From contig NZ_CP068437.1 in assembly GCF_016757755.1 (NCBI RefSeq), forward strand, positions 620,001 through 684,000: a DNA stretch of 64,000 nucleotides. Direction: 5' to 3'. A model generated the notes under the pieces. That model made no database searches. It worked only from the letters and a program-made list of their open reading frames with translations, and was not told the origin of the DNA. The stretch comes from Shewanella sp. KX20019. Lineage in GTDB: Bacteria > Pseudomonadota > Gammaproteobacteria > Enterobacterales > Shewanellaceae. The stretch's first letter is position 1. The number at the start of each line of letters is the position of its first letter. Positions 24,953-32,587 of this stretch are shown here, piece after piece. A program made the translations under genes and the position numbers.

Positions 24953-25137
24953 TTAAAAATATTTGGTTAAAATATGATGGCTGGATTGTCTTATTACTTG
25001 TTGGAATGGTTGGTTGGGGCGGCTTGGAGCTTTACAAGTTAAATGCTGAACTAGCAAGTGCAAAATCTGAAAGGAACGCAATCAGTAAAACGATTAGTAA
25101 TATCGACAATAAACTTAATAAATTGTTAGAGAAATAA
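24949..25137 (+). CDS. Small membrane protein, MIKxIWxKYDG type
   Basis: 62-aa protein: MIKNIWLKYDGWIVLLLVG opens a single transmembrane helix, then a cytoplasmic or periplasmic coiled coil. ATG overlaps the BrnQ stop as ATGA. The first 15 residues match the 29-aa protein at 25458 (MIKEIWFKYDGYIIGIL), which is also ATGA-coupled to an upstream gene. Possibly a transporter accessory subunit. Confidence 0.6.
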   Translation: MIKNIWLKYDGWIVLLLVGMVGWGGLELYKLNAELASAKSERNAISKTISNIDNKLNKLLEK

Positions 25138-25145
25138 AGATAGAA

Positions 25146-25168
25146 AGCCCGCAATAGCGGGCTTTTTT
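25146..25168 (+). terminator. Intrinsic terminator, duplicated
   Basis: AGCCCGC-AATA-GCGGGCT then T6. The 42-bp segment 25146-25187 recurs exactly at 25553-25594. Confidence 0.88.
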
Positions 25169-25195
25169 ATGCCTGAAATTTAGTGAATAAAAACG

Positions 25196-25224
25196 TTGCC
25201 AGTTAGGCCGAAATGGCCTATAAT
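25196..25224 (+). promoter_or_regulatory. Operator/promoter copy 4
   Basis: TTGCCA, 17-bp spacer with TAGGCC-GAAAT-GGCCTA, TATAAT. A near-consensus sigma-70 promoter whose spacer is the operator. It drives the 59-aa/29-aa gene pair. Confidence 0.85.
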
Positions 25225-25281
25225 GTTTTTGTGGTCACGGCAATGGCCACAACGTTCTTTAAAAATTAAATTGAGGTAAAA

Positions 25282-25461
25282 ATGACAAAGCCAACAAAAC
25301 GGCAAGTTCAACAGCTTGAATATGATAAGCTTAGAATAGAGACACGAAAACTTAAACTTGAATCAACATGGATTGTTGTTCAGATAGGGGGCGCATTATG
25401 GGGGATAACAAAGCTCACACCGCTTCTTCAAGAACTTATATCAAAAGGTATTCAACAATGA
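25282..25461 (+). CDS. Small hypothetical protein
   Basis: 59-aa protein with a basic, heptad-like N-terminal half (QQLEYDKLRIETRKLKLES) and a short hydrophobic segment (WIVVQIGGALWGI). TTGAGGTA precedes the ATG. It is coupled by ATGA to the 29-aa membrane protein. Confidence 0.58.
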   Translation: MTKPTKRQVQQLEYDKLRIETRKLKLESTWIVVQIGGALWGITKLTPLLQELISKGIQQ

Positions 25462-25547
25462 TTAAAGAGATTTGGTTCAAGTATGATGGATATATCATTG
25501 GCATTCTCGCCGCAACAGCAGGAATTATTTTGGCAATGATGTTCTAA
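25458..25547 (+). CDS. 29-aa membrane micro-protein, MIKxIWxKYDG type
   Basis: MIKEIWFKYDGYIIGIL followed by a helix to the end. Its start is ATGA-coupled to the preceding gene. The homologous N-terminus of the 62-aa protein at 24949 argues that it is real. The shared motif may be a membrane-interface anchor. Confidence 0.55.
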   Translation: MIKEIWFKYDGYIIGILAATAGIILAMMF

Positions 25548-25552
25548 AGATT

Positions 25553-25575
25553 AGCCCGCAATAGCGGGCTTTTTT
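25553..25575 (+). terminator. Intrinsic terminator, second copy
   Basis: Same AGCCCGC-AATA-GCGGGCT hairpin and T6 as at 25146, within an identical 42-bp repeat that leads into the next operator/promoter copy. Confidence 0.88.
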
Positions 25576-25602
25576 ATGCCTGAAATTTAGTGAAGAAACA
25601 TG

Positions 25603-25631
25603 TTTACACTTAGGCCGAAATGGCCTATACT
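25603..25631 (+). promoter_or_regulatory. Operator/promoter copy 5
   Basis: TTTACA, 17-bp spacer with TAGGCC-GAAAT-GGCCTA, TATACT. It drives the 51-aa gene. The leader shares a GTCACGGCAATG stretch with copy 4. Confidence 0.83.
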
Positions 25632-25686
25632 ATCTTTGTTGTCACGGCAATGACAGCAAATTTAATTTACTAATTGAGAATGAATT

Positions 25687-25842
25687 ATGAACTACGAAAA
25701 TTGCACAAAAGAAGAACTTGAAAAAATCATCAACAACCTTTCAATTGAGGTAACATATTGTGAAAGGAAACGAGATACCAAGATGATGATGGATGCCATC
25801 AGGGAAAGAAAGAAGGCCCGTGAAGCCCTAGAAAACAAATAA
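25687..25842 (+). CDS. Small charged helical protein
   Basis: 51-aa protein, highly charged and predicted fully helical (CTKEELEKIINNLSIEV; AIRERKKAREALEN). It has its own promoter and terminator. GAGAATG precedes the start. Function unknown. Confidence 0.55.
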   Translation: MNYENCTKEELEKIINNLSIEVTYCERKRDTKMMMDAIRERKKAREALENK

Positions 25843-25848
25843 AAAGTA

Positions 25849-25874
25849 AGCCCCGCCATAGTGCGGGGCTTTTT
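25849..25874 (+). terminator. Intrinsic terminator
   Basis: AGCCCCGC/GCGGGGCT stem and T5, just after the 51-aa gene. Confidence 0.85.
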
Positions 25875-25895
25875 GCATTCAGTGGAAAATAAATG

Positions 25896-25924
25896 TTTAC
25901 ATCTAGGCCGTAATGGCCTATTAT
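25896..25924 (+). promoter_or_regulatory. Operator/promoter copy 6
   Basis: TTTACA, 17-bp spacer with TAGGCC-GTAAT-GGCCTA, TATTAT. A leader of about 140 nt follows with an inverted repeat GGTGATCA/TGATCACC (25987-26013) before the 30-aa gene. Confidence 0.78.
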
Positions 25925-26073
25925 GTTAATGCTGGGATCTAACCTTCTTTTTTTTGCAAAATTTGGCTAGGGTTGCCGCCCGAAAAGGTGATCATTTCTC
26001 AATTGTGATCACCCTGCCTTCCAAAATCTTTGCAATGGGTTAAAATGTTGCCCTCTTATATGGAGGAAACAAC

Positions 26074-26166
26074 ATGATTTCAAGATTTTTTTCAAAGTAC
26101 ATATTTCATTATTTAGTTGTTGGAATAACGGCGATTTACTTTCTTAGCGAATACGTTGCCGCATAA
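26074..26166 (+). CDS. 30-aa membrane micro-protein
   Basis: MISRFFSKYIFHYLVVGI then a helix ending in YVAA. A strong GGAGGA ribosome site lies 5 nt before the ATG. Single transmembrane segment. It ends the rightward accessory zone and faces the leftward recombination operon. Confidence 0.55.
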   Translation: MISRFFSKYIFHYLVVGITAIYFLSEYVAA

Positions 26167-26168
26167 GT

Positions 26169-26200
26169 TTTGCCCGGGAATCCCATTATTCCTGGGCATC
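26169..26200. other. Stem-loop at the convergent gene junction
   Basis: TGCCCgGGAAT/ATTCCtGGGCA stem between the convergent micro-protein genes. It lacks a clear U-run on either strand. Confidence 0.45.
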
Positions 26201-26205
26201 ACAAA

Positions 26206-26382
26206 TCAATTCCATTCTTCAGGGTCAAGGCAAGCAGATTCCCCCCAGGTACAAACCCCGCACATATCAAGCGAGTGAACCAAAATACCTTTTTCATTAT
26301 AGATTTCAACCGTTGGCGTTTGGCCACAGTTGCAACAGTTTTCTTCATAATTTGGCTTTGCAATGTTAGTTTGTGGACTCAT
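26206..26382 (-). CDS. Zinc-ribbon micro-protein
   Basis: 58-aa protein with two cysteine knuckles: NCCNCGQ (residues 15-21) and MCGVCTWGESAC (about 40-51). Its start overlaps the stop of the coiled-coil gene as ATGA, and it is the last gene of the leftward operon. Likely a small zinc-binding phage protein, of unknown role. Confidence 0.65.
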   Translation of the reverse strand: MSPQTNIAKPNYEENCCNCGQTPTVEIYNEKGILVHSLDMCGVCTWGESACLDPEEWN

Positions 26383-27161
26383 TTCAAACGTCCCTTGTTA
26401 GGTAGTTTGTTAAAATAGCCTTCAGCAAATGAAAGGGCATCTTCTGACGGTTCGCAAATATCTAAATCAGCCCTGGCAATCATTGGTTCACCTGTTGTGG
26501 CTGGAACAATTAAGCGGGCTATTCCGCAAGGATGCCACCAAACAAGTGTTAAGGTTTTATTTATCATTACATTGTTTGTTTTATCGGCCAGCTTCATTGG
26601 TGAATGATGCAAGAAAATCTTCTCACCTTCTTTGCCTTGCCATAGACTAAGACCACCCATTTCAACAAGTTTTGCTTCAATATTTCGGCGGTCCTTATGT
26701 TCAGCATAAGAATCAGCTTTATATTTATCACGTTCTTTTGTTCGTTCGGCCAGGCGCTTCTTCAGGTCCGCATTTGAAGTTTTTAACCGCTTAGGATCAC
26801 CAAAGGCTTTGCTTTCTTTTAGTTGGCGTTCAGCCTTCGCAACCTTGCCTTCAAGAATGGTTTTTTGTTGGCTATGCTGATCATTGACAATCTGAAGCCT
26901 GATCATTTCCTTGGCAATTAATTCAGCCTTAACCATATATTGTTTATGTTTTTCTTTTTGAGTTACCAGAATATTAATCTGATCATTTGCCGCTTGTAAT
27001 TGCTGTTCAAGATCGGTGATTGTATTGGCGCAAATGGACAGTTTAAGATCACTTGTTGAAGCGGTTTCAATACTATCCGCAATCAAGCTTTCAAGGCTAT
27101 CAAGAAGAAGCCCAGCGTTGCCATTAACAAGTTTAATCACCTGTTCAAGTTCATTTTCCAT
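26379..27161 (-). CDS. Coiled-coil protein of the early leftward operon
   Basis: 260-aa protein. MENELEQVIKLVNG opens a long charged helical region (to ~170) predicted to form a coiled coil (LEQQLQAANDQINIL; KRLAERTKERDKYKAD). A globular C-terminal third follows (GGLSLWQGKEGEKIFLHH). ATG 27161 overlaps the preceding HTH gene. Unrecognised; it could be a structural or regulatory partner of the recombination genes. Confidence 0.6.
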   Translation of the reverse strand: MENELEQVIKLVNGNAGLLLDSLESLIADSIETASTSDLKLSICANTITDLEQQLQAANDQINILVTQKEKHKQYMVKAELIAKEMIRLQIVNDQHSQQKTILEGKVAKAERQLKESKAFGDPKRLKTSNADLKKRLAERTKERDKYKADSYAEHKDRRNIEAKLVEMGGLSLWQGKEGEKIFLHHSPMKLADKTNNVMINKTLTLVWWHPCGIARLIVPATTGEPMIARADLDICEPSEDALSFAEGYFNKLPNKGRLK

Positions 27162-27345
27162 TTTTAAAATCTTCCAAATCTTGTAAATCATATCTGATGG
27201 ACTTGCCAAGCTTATGAAAGGGCAATTCCATCAATCCAGTATTCCGCCAATTCTTCAACGTATCAGCGCTGTAACCTATAACATCAGCGGCTTCTTTCGG
27301 TGTTAACAGTTTGGGTTGTTGGTAAAATTCGTGCATTAAATTCAT
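27151..27345 (-). CDS. Excisionase-like HTH protein (first copy)
   Basis: 64-aa protein of the HTH_17/MerR-like excisionase type: LLTPKEAADVIGYSADTLKNW then LPFHKLGKSIRYDLQDLEDF, the usual helix-turn-helix plus winged IRY motif. Such proteins act as Xis directionality factors or small repressors. AAGAGG stands 7 nt before the chosen ATG. It overlaps the nuclease 3' end by 62 bp. A second HTH_17 protein is encoded at 31008. Confidence 0.75.
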   Translation of the reverse strand: MNLMHEFYQQPKLLTPKEAADVIGYSADTLKNWRNTGLMELPFHKLGKSIRYDLQDLEDFKNGK

Positions 27346-28516
27346 CCTGTAACCTCTTAACATTATCATCGTCAAAAAGAATCCAGCCGCCTTGCGAATA
27401 GGCAATTAATTCATTGCTGGTGTATAGCTGTTTTTTTGGATCGCTTAAAGGTTCACTTGAATTGTGAAAGCTTTTGCCGTTCATGTTGTATTCAACAGAA
27501 TCATCACTGATGTTAATTACTGAAGCCTGGATGAAGCTTGTAAGCCATAGATGATGTTTACAGCCTTCCCATTGCCTAGCAATTGGAAGAACTTCACCTG
27601 AACGCTTACAGGCCCATTTGCCGCCGCTTCCTTCAAGTATTGGGCAACCTTTTAAACAATTTCGGCAATGCGCTTTTGGTGGTAGTTGTTCACCCCAATA
27701 AACAGCCTGGTATTCTTTATTTTTGTAACGCTTGATTTCAAAATAATCACGTGAAGGGAAAGCCGATGGTGGCGCATCTTCCCTGGTAATTAAATTTTCA
27801 GCCCTGGATAAATACCCGGCCCAAGCATATGCTTCAGTGTGAACAATTTCAGTGTAAATTTCACTTGTGTTCTTGTTATACGCAATGAAAAATGCGATGG
27901 CCATCCCACTTGCCGCAATGTAGCATTGGCATTGCCCCCAATACGCCGGGCTGAAGTTCTTCAAACCTTCTTTTTTTAACAGCTTCCAGGCTTGTTCCTT
28001 CAATCCCTTCACTTCTAAAACGGCCCAATCTGGCGTTTCTGCTAATCCTTGAATTGCGCCATCCATTGAACCGCCAAAATGGCCGCCAAAACCATCAGGC
28101 GTAAATTGCCATTGTGTTTGGGTAACTGGATCAATTTCAAGAATCGTGGTCCCGGATAACCTTAAAATATTGATAACTTCAGTTTCAAGAATATGGCCAA
28201 GTTTAAAGATCCTTTGCTTCCTGGCTTCAATTTCCCTTGGTAGGCTCCAACGCCATTGAAGCCAAGTGGTTCTTGCATCTTTGTTACCGATAACAGAAAA
28301 TCCAAGATGGCCCCGGGGGGCGATCATTAACGTTTCCATTTCAATGGCAATATCAATTTCAATTTCAGTTGTATTAAATGGCTTAAATTCTGAAGCCGCA
28401 TAATTTTTGGCTTCCATTTGGTAATAACTCGCTTCAGATCTAAAGCCTAAATTGAACAGCCTGTTGGCACGGGCCATGAAGGCGCGACATTTTTCTAAAT
28501 ACTTATTTTTTGTCAT
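27284..28516 (-). CDS. PD-(D/E)XK nuclease, RecB/Cas4-like
   Basis: 410-aa nuclease of the RecB/Cas4-type fold. The catalytic core is visible: GGSMDGA (Asp), VLEVKG (E-x-K) and QCQCYIAASG (Q-x3-Y helix). A cysteine-rich stretch near residues 285-320 (CRNCLKGCPIL...C...GCKHH) may hold a metal or Fe-S cluster as in Cas4/AddB relatives. It likely resects phage DNA ends for recombination. It sits 2 bp after the helicase gene. Confidence 0.75.
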   Translation of the reverse strand: MTKNKYLEKCRAFMARANRLFNLGFRSEASYYQMEAKNYAASEFKPFNTTEIEIDIAIEMETLMIAPRGHLGFSVIGNKDARTTWLQWRWSLPREIEARKQRIFKLGHILETEVINILRLSGTTILEIDPVTQTQWQFTPDGFGGHFGGSMDGAIQGLAETPDWAVLEVKGLKEQAWKLLKKEGLKNFSPAYWGQCQCYIAASGMAIAFFIAYNKNTSEIYTEIVHTEAYAWAGYLSRAENLITREDAPPSAFPSRDYFEIKRYKNKEYQAVYWGEQLPPKAHCRNCLKGCPILEGSGGKWACKRSGEVLPIARQWEGCKHHLWLTSFIQASVINISDDSVEYNMNGKSFHNSSEPLSDPKKQLYTSNELIAYSQGGWILFDDDNVKRLQDEFNARILPTTQTVNTERSR

Positions 28517-28518
28517 AA

Positions 28519-30198
28519 TTACTTCACATAAAAAATTCGTTTGATGGGATTAAATTTGTCGTTTGGATCAATCTTGATCTTCTTAATTGGCCGCCAAATA
28601 TCACTTGCTTCAGCTAGTTCATGGCCCTTTTCAGCATTCCAGGGAATTGGCGTTTCTTCTTTGGTCGCTCGTATCCATTCAGCCCGGGAAAAGAACCCGG
28701 CTTTTGATTTATAGCCAAGGTATAAACGTTTGTAATAGATCTGAAGTTCGCCGCAATGGTAGGCAAGAACCAAAAATGAACTTCCACCTTTTGTTTCAAC
28801 AATTTTGGTTGTTATTTTTTCAACTGTTAGTTCTTGAATTGAATTTTCATCATCAGAAAAAACAGCCATTGTTGAAGCATTGGTTTCATGACTAACAAGC
28901 AAGCAGCCACAAGAAACGCACTTTGAAGCGTTTGGCTTGTTTGGTTCATCACATTCAGGGCAACGTTTAACGGGGATAGGGGCAAAACGTTCACCGCAAC
29001 ATGAACAGACAACCGCAAAGAATGGAAGTATTTCACCGCATTTTGGGCAATCCTTCACTTTGCTGATCGGGCTTCTTTTTTTCTTTGGCACTATTTGATC
29101 AAGGCAACCGTGAAATTCCAAATTGCGGCCCATATCGAGCAATAAACAATCCTTCTTTCCATCATAAAGACGCATACCACGGCCACAGATTTGAATGAAT
29201 CGAACACTTGAACGGGTTGATGTGGCCAACGCAATGCAATCAGTGATTGGCAAATCTGTTCCTTCAGTAAGAACGGCAACATTGCAAATAACGTCAACTT
29301 CCCCCCTGGTGAATTCTTCCAGGGTTCTTGTTCTTATTTCTGGATCAGTATTGCCATGAATCACAACGGCCTTGTAAGCGCGGTTATTGATTTCTTTTGC
29401 AATCATCTTGGCATGTTCAACGCTGGCACAGAAAAACAGCGTGGCTTGCCTTTTCTGTTCTTTAACGGCTATATTTTCCCATTCAGTAACCGTTGCCCTA
29501 ATTAAACCAGGGGATTCATAGCGGTTCGCCAGGTCTTTTCCGTTGTAATCGCCAGCGGTTATTTTTACCCCGGTTAAATCAGCCTTTGCACCTTCATCAA
29601 TCCGCTTGGCAACCAGGCGGCAAAGAAAACCACGATCAATCAATTCTTTCATATTTACTTCATAACAAGCGCCATGAAATAAACGGCCTTCACCATAAAT
29701 GGCCCCGCCTTTCATACGCCAGGGCGTTGCAGTAACGCCAACAATTGAAAGTTTTGGGTTTACCCTGGTGAAGTGGGCAATTATTTTTTGATAGCCTGTT
29801 TCTTCTTTCTCGCTGATGTTGTGCGCTTCATCAATGAAAATAAGATCAAACACACCAAGTTTATCAAGCGCTCTTATTATCGTGTCCCTGGCTGCAATTG
29901 TTACGGGCTTCACTTCTTTGCGCTTTAAAGAAGCGGAATAAATCCCGACTTTTTTTGTTAGTTCTGGTGCGATTTTTATTAATTTTTCTTCTGCTTGGCA
30001 TAACAACTCTTTTCTATGGGCTAGTAATAGGATTTTAACGCCAGGATAATCACGTTGAAGGCGTTGAATAAGGGCGGCCATGATTACTGTTTTTCCAGCA
30101 CCAACAGCCGCAACCAATACAGGATGAAGCCCTTTGTTTGTTTTCCACCAATCATAAATGGCTTCAATTGCATCATTTTGATAATCACGTAATTTCAA
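28519..30198 (-). CDS. SF2 DEAH-type helicase with C-terminal zinc ribbons
   Basis: 559-aa helicase of the UvsW/type III Res-like group: Q-like MKLRDYQNDAI, Walker A VGAGKT (32-37), LAHRKELL (Ia), IDEAHN (II), VTATPWR (III) and a domain-2 ending QICGRGMRLY (VI). It has two C4 zinc ribbons (CPKCGE...CSCCGE; CPECDE...CVSCG). Likely DNA branch migration or replication-restart helicase, paired with the downstream nuclease. Confidence 0.88.
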   Translation of the reverse strand: MKLRDYQNDAIEAIYDWWKTNKGLHPVLVAAVGAGKTVIMAALIQRLQRDYPGVKILLLAHRKELLCQAEEKLIKIAPELTKKVGIYSASLKRKEVKPVTIAARDTIIRALDKLGVFDLIFIDEAHNISEKEETGYQKIIAHFTRVNPKLSIVGVTATPWRMKGGAIYGEGRLFHGACYEVNMKELIDRGFLCRLVAKRIDEGAKADLTGVKITAGDYNGKDLANRYESPGLIRATVTEWENIAVKEQKRQATLFFCASVEHAKMIAKEINNRAYKAVVIHGNTDPEIRTRTLEEFTRGEVDVICNVAVLTEGTDLPITDCIALATSTRSSVRFIQICGRGMRLYDGKKDCLLLDMGRNLEFHGCLDQIVPKKKRSPISKVKDCPKCGEILPFFAVVCSCCGERFAPIPVKRCPECDEPNKPNASKCVSCGCLLVSHETNASTMAVFSDDENSIQELTVEKITTKIVETKGGSSFLVLAYHCGELQIYYKRLYLGYKSKAGFFSRAEWIRATKEETPIPWNAEKGHELAEASDIWRPIKKIKIDPNDKFNPIKRIFYVK

Positions 30199-30211
30199 AA
30201 AATGCCACCAA

Positions 30212-30460
30212 TTAAATTATTTCCGTTAAAAATTCGGGCTTCAATGGGCGCATTCTTTTTGGCGTGGTTTGCCAGTATTCATCCCATAATTTTGAAGCTA
30301 TGTGATAAGGCATGGATTTAAAGAATGAATTAATCTTTGCCCTTGGATTGTTTTTTGATGTGCTGATGAAGGGTTCTGGCAAATTCCAATCAGTTTCACT
30401 CATGAGTGAATGAAACTCTTTGCGGGCTGGCTTTGGTATTTTAAATATTGCATTTCCCAT
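30212..30460 (-). CDS. Hypothetical phage protein
   Basis: 82-aa basic protein between the DUF669 and helicase genes. It contains Pro/Lys/Arg-rich segments (KIPKPARKEF; TTPKRMRPLKPEF). Probably small DNA-metabolism accessory; family not recognised. Confidence 0.6.
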   Translation of the reverse strand: MGNAIFKIPKPARKEFHSLMSETDWNLPEPFISTSKNNPRAKINSFFKSMPYHIASKLWDEYWQTTPKRMRPLKPEFLTEII

Positions 30461-30508
30461 AATTGCAACCTTGCTGATTAAGCCCGGTCAATCCGGGCTT
30501 ATTTCGGT

Positions 30509-30997
30509 TTATTCCCAAGGGCGTTTTGTATCGCCAGGGGATTCATTTTGTTGTGTTGATTGCTGTTGTTGTTGACCACCATCAATAGGACCAACGTATT
30601 TTTGAATAACGTTCTTATCTTCATATTGGCCAGTTTTATCTTTCTGAATGCCAACCTTTGCGCGGAACGGTTTAAATTCAAGCTGTTTGATTGCTTGCAT
30701 GTTCATGGTTGCTGGTACTTCACCAAACACACAAACAAACCAGGCTTTCAATTCACCAAGACCGATTTCAACACACTGTTGGCTTTGGTTTCGGATGTTC
30801 AAAGAAGTGAAGAATTTGCGGCCTTCATATTGGCCTTCAAGAACTTCAATTTGGCAATTTAGATATAGGCCGCCATTGTCTTTGGTTGCCTTTGGTTCAA
30901 TCAGTGAAGCGCGTAATGAATACGTGTCACGTGGAAGCGCATCAAAATTGCCGTGTTCGCCCGCTTGGGACATATCAAGTTGGAAATCATCAAACAT
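30509..30997 (-). CDS. DUF669 single-stranded DNA-binding-like protein
   Basis: 162-aa protein of the DUF669 type: ALPRDTYSLRASLIEPKATKDNGG, EGRKFFTSLNIRN and a C-terminal glutamine-rich, acidic tail ending PWE. Members sit in phage recombination operons and are thought to act as SSB-like proteins. ATG 30997 gives the expected start; upstream frame residues are unrelated. It lies next to a Sak4-like ATPase as is usual. Confidence 0.78.
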   Translation of the reverse strand: MFDDFQLDMSQAGEHGNFDALPRDTYSLRASLIEPKATKDNGGLYLNCQIEVLEGQYEGRKFFTSLNIRNQSQQCVEIGLGELKAWFVCVFGEVPATMNMQAIKQLEFKPFRAKVGIQKDKTGQYEDKNVIQKYVGPIDGGQQQQQSTQQNESPGDTKRPWE

Positions 30998-31007
30998 GTT
31001 TTTACTC

Positions 31008-31199
31008 TCATTTATGCTTATTAGAATCGAGCCACTTATAAAAATCAGCGGCAGGGTAACGGATGGAACGGCCAAGTTTCACAAACGGCAATTCACCAAA
31101 TTCAGGGTGATTTGGCATCCTACGTTTCACAAAGAAACGCCGTGAAAGCTTGGTTATGTTCGCAACATCTTCTTCAGTTAGAAGTTCATTTTTTGGCAT
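31008..31199 (-). CDS. Excisionase-like HTH protein (second copy)
   Basis: 63-aa protein: LLTEEDVANITKLSRRFFVKR then LPFVKLGRSIRYPAADFYKWL, the same HTH_17 wing as the protein at 27151. Possibly Xis or an early repressor. It overlaps the end of the ATPase gene by 22 bp. Confidence 0.72.
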   Translation of the reverse strand: MPKNELLTEEDVANITKLSRRFFVKRRMPNHPEFGELPFVKLGRSIRYPAADFYKWLDSNKHK

Positions 31200-31960
31200 A
31201 CTCGTTCCCAAAATGCCCGGCCATTTAATTCTTCTTTTTCTTTCAGTTCCAAACGTGAAACCCGGCACTTTGCTTCATGTGTGGCGCGGCATTCAGTGAA
31301 CATAATTCTTCGCCCGGCATCACGGCCAATAGTACGTTTCTTGAACCCTTCACCAACGCTGGCCGCTGTTCGGTCATAGTTAACAAAGAACACACAATCA
31401 GCCCATGCAATGATTGGCGAGGCAATTTGTTCATGGCATGAAAGTTTGTATTGGTCCCATTGATCGGCTGAACAAATATCATGGAAGGGCTTAATCCCTG
31501 AATGGCCAATCAATATGGTTTGCATCCCCTTATTTCTAAGAGCATCACAAGCGTTCATTAGGGTTTGAACTTTTTCAGCGGCGCGTTTGTAACCTTTGCC
31601 CCAGGGGATTTTTTCAAATGTGATTTCAGGTTCATTTTCTTCAGCCGCATATTCTTTGGCCACAATGTTTCTGATTAGCTGTTCAGTTGCCGTGATTGAA
31701 TCAAGAACAACAACCTTGTAATCATGTTCAGCTTCATACAAGTAAGCCAGGTAATCCAGGACTTCAGCCCAGGTTTTAGCTTTGGGGAATTTTGCAACAT
31801 CCAGTTCATCACAGCCATCTTCAGTAGGAATGAAAATGGTTTTCAATGAATTATTAGCAGCAGCGGCCCAGGTAGATTTTCCACAACCAGGAACGCCATA
31901 GATTAAAACGCGCAATGGCTTGGTTTGAATACCCGTTTGGATAATGCTTGGATCAATCAT
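31178..31960 (-). CDS. Sak4-like phage recombinase ATPase
   Basis: 260-aa RecA-core ATPase: Walker A GVPGCGKST (22-30), Walker B YKVVVLDSITA, and TILIGHSG as the motif that senses nucleotide state. This matches the AAA_24/Sak4 single-strand annealing family, which works with a phage SSB. ATG 31960 overlaps the upstream gene end by 8 bp; a GTG 15 bp earlier is less likely. Confidence 0.8.
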   Translation of the reverse strand: MIDPSIIQTGIQTKPLRVLIYGVPGCGKSTWAAAANNSLKTIFIPTEDGCDELDVAKFPKAKTWAEVLDYLAYLYEAEHDYKVVVLDSITATEQLIRNIVAKEYAAEENEPEITFEKIPWGKGYKRAAEKVQTLMNACDALRNKGMQTILIGHSGIKPFHDICSADQWDQYKLSCHEQIASPIIAWADCVFFVNYDRTAASVGEGFKKRTIGRDAGRRIMFTECRATHEAKCRVSRLELKEKEELNGRAFWERVCQKMNF

Positions 31961-32360
31961 TTGATTTACCCGCACTAATGCTGAAGGTCGGTTTCTTATC
32001 CTTCAACTCTAGTGATTCACGGATTTTTTCCCAAAGTTCAGGATGGAAATCTTCCAGGTATTTTGTACCTTTGCGGATCTCTTTATATTCCGTTTTGAAC
32101 GGCCATAAATCAGCGGGTATTTCGTGACGTATTTTATCCAAAATAGGCGCATCAAATTTACGATTGAAACCAGTGGTTATTTTCAATCCGTAAAATGAAT
32201 GTGAGCCTTCAGGCTTTTTTAAAAGGGCATCAGCAATAGGACGTTGTTGTAAAATTTGCGCCTCAAGTTCAACACGTTGATCTTTAATGCGTTTTTCAGC
32301 GTCCTTCAGTTCTTGCCATTCAGATTTTAATTGTTCATAGGTTTTTTCGTTCCCATTCAT
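31953..32360 (-). CDS. Hypothetical early phage protein
   Basis: 135-aa protein, first gene of the leftward operon. N-terminal coiled coil (EQLKSEWQELKDAEKRIKDQ), then GSHSFYGLKITTGFNRKF and LWPFKTEYKEIRKGTKYLE. Similar proteins are seen beside phage Sak4/SSB genes, but no function is assigned. ATG 32360 has GGGAAG 8 nt upstream; a GTG nine bases earlier would crowd that site. Confidence 0.62.
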   Translation of the reverse strand: MNGNEKTYEQLKSEWQELKDAEKRIKDQRVELEAQILQQRPIADALLKKPEGSHSFYGLKITTGFNRKFDAPILDKIRHEIPADLWPFKTEYKEIRKGTKYLEDFHPELWEKIRESLELKDKKPTFSISAGKSND

Positions 32361-32562
32361 TCTTTTCACTTCCCGGCGTTGCCATTAGGTATGGGGTGAA
32401 AGGATATTACCATTAGTAAATTAAAAGCAATTACCGTGGGGAAGTGTGGCTAAGTATATATGCAGTTTGTGAAGATTATCGCGTATTTTGTGATTAAGGC
32501 GTGATGAAATGTTGACTGTTCGTAAAATAGGGAGTTTTATGTGGGGTATGCGGAAAGTGAAT

Positions 32563-32585
32563 AAAGGGCAAACGATATGCCCTTT
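32563..32585. terminator. Stem-loop behind the repressor gene
   Basis: AAAGGGCA/TGCCCTTT stem with a 7-nt loop, immediately past the repressor stop on the minus strand. It would separate the repressor from the leftward operon. The other bases between 32361 and 32587 probably hold the leftward early promoter, which I could not fix. Confidence 0.65.
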
Positions 32586-32587
32586 AT

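Noticed and set aside
26170..26418. 82-aa plus-strand ORF
   Set aside because: Shadow of the minus-strand zinc-ribbon gene, which has ATGA coupling and paired cysteines.
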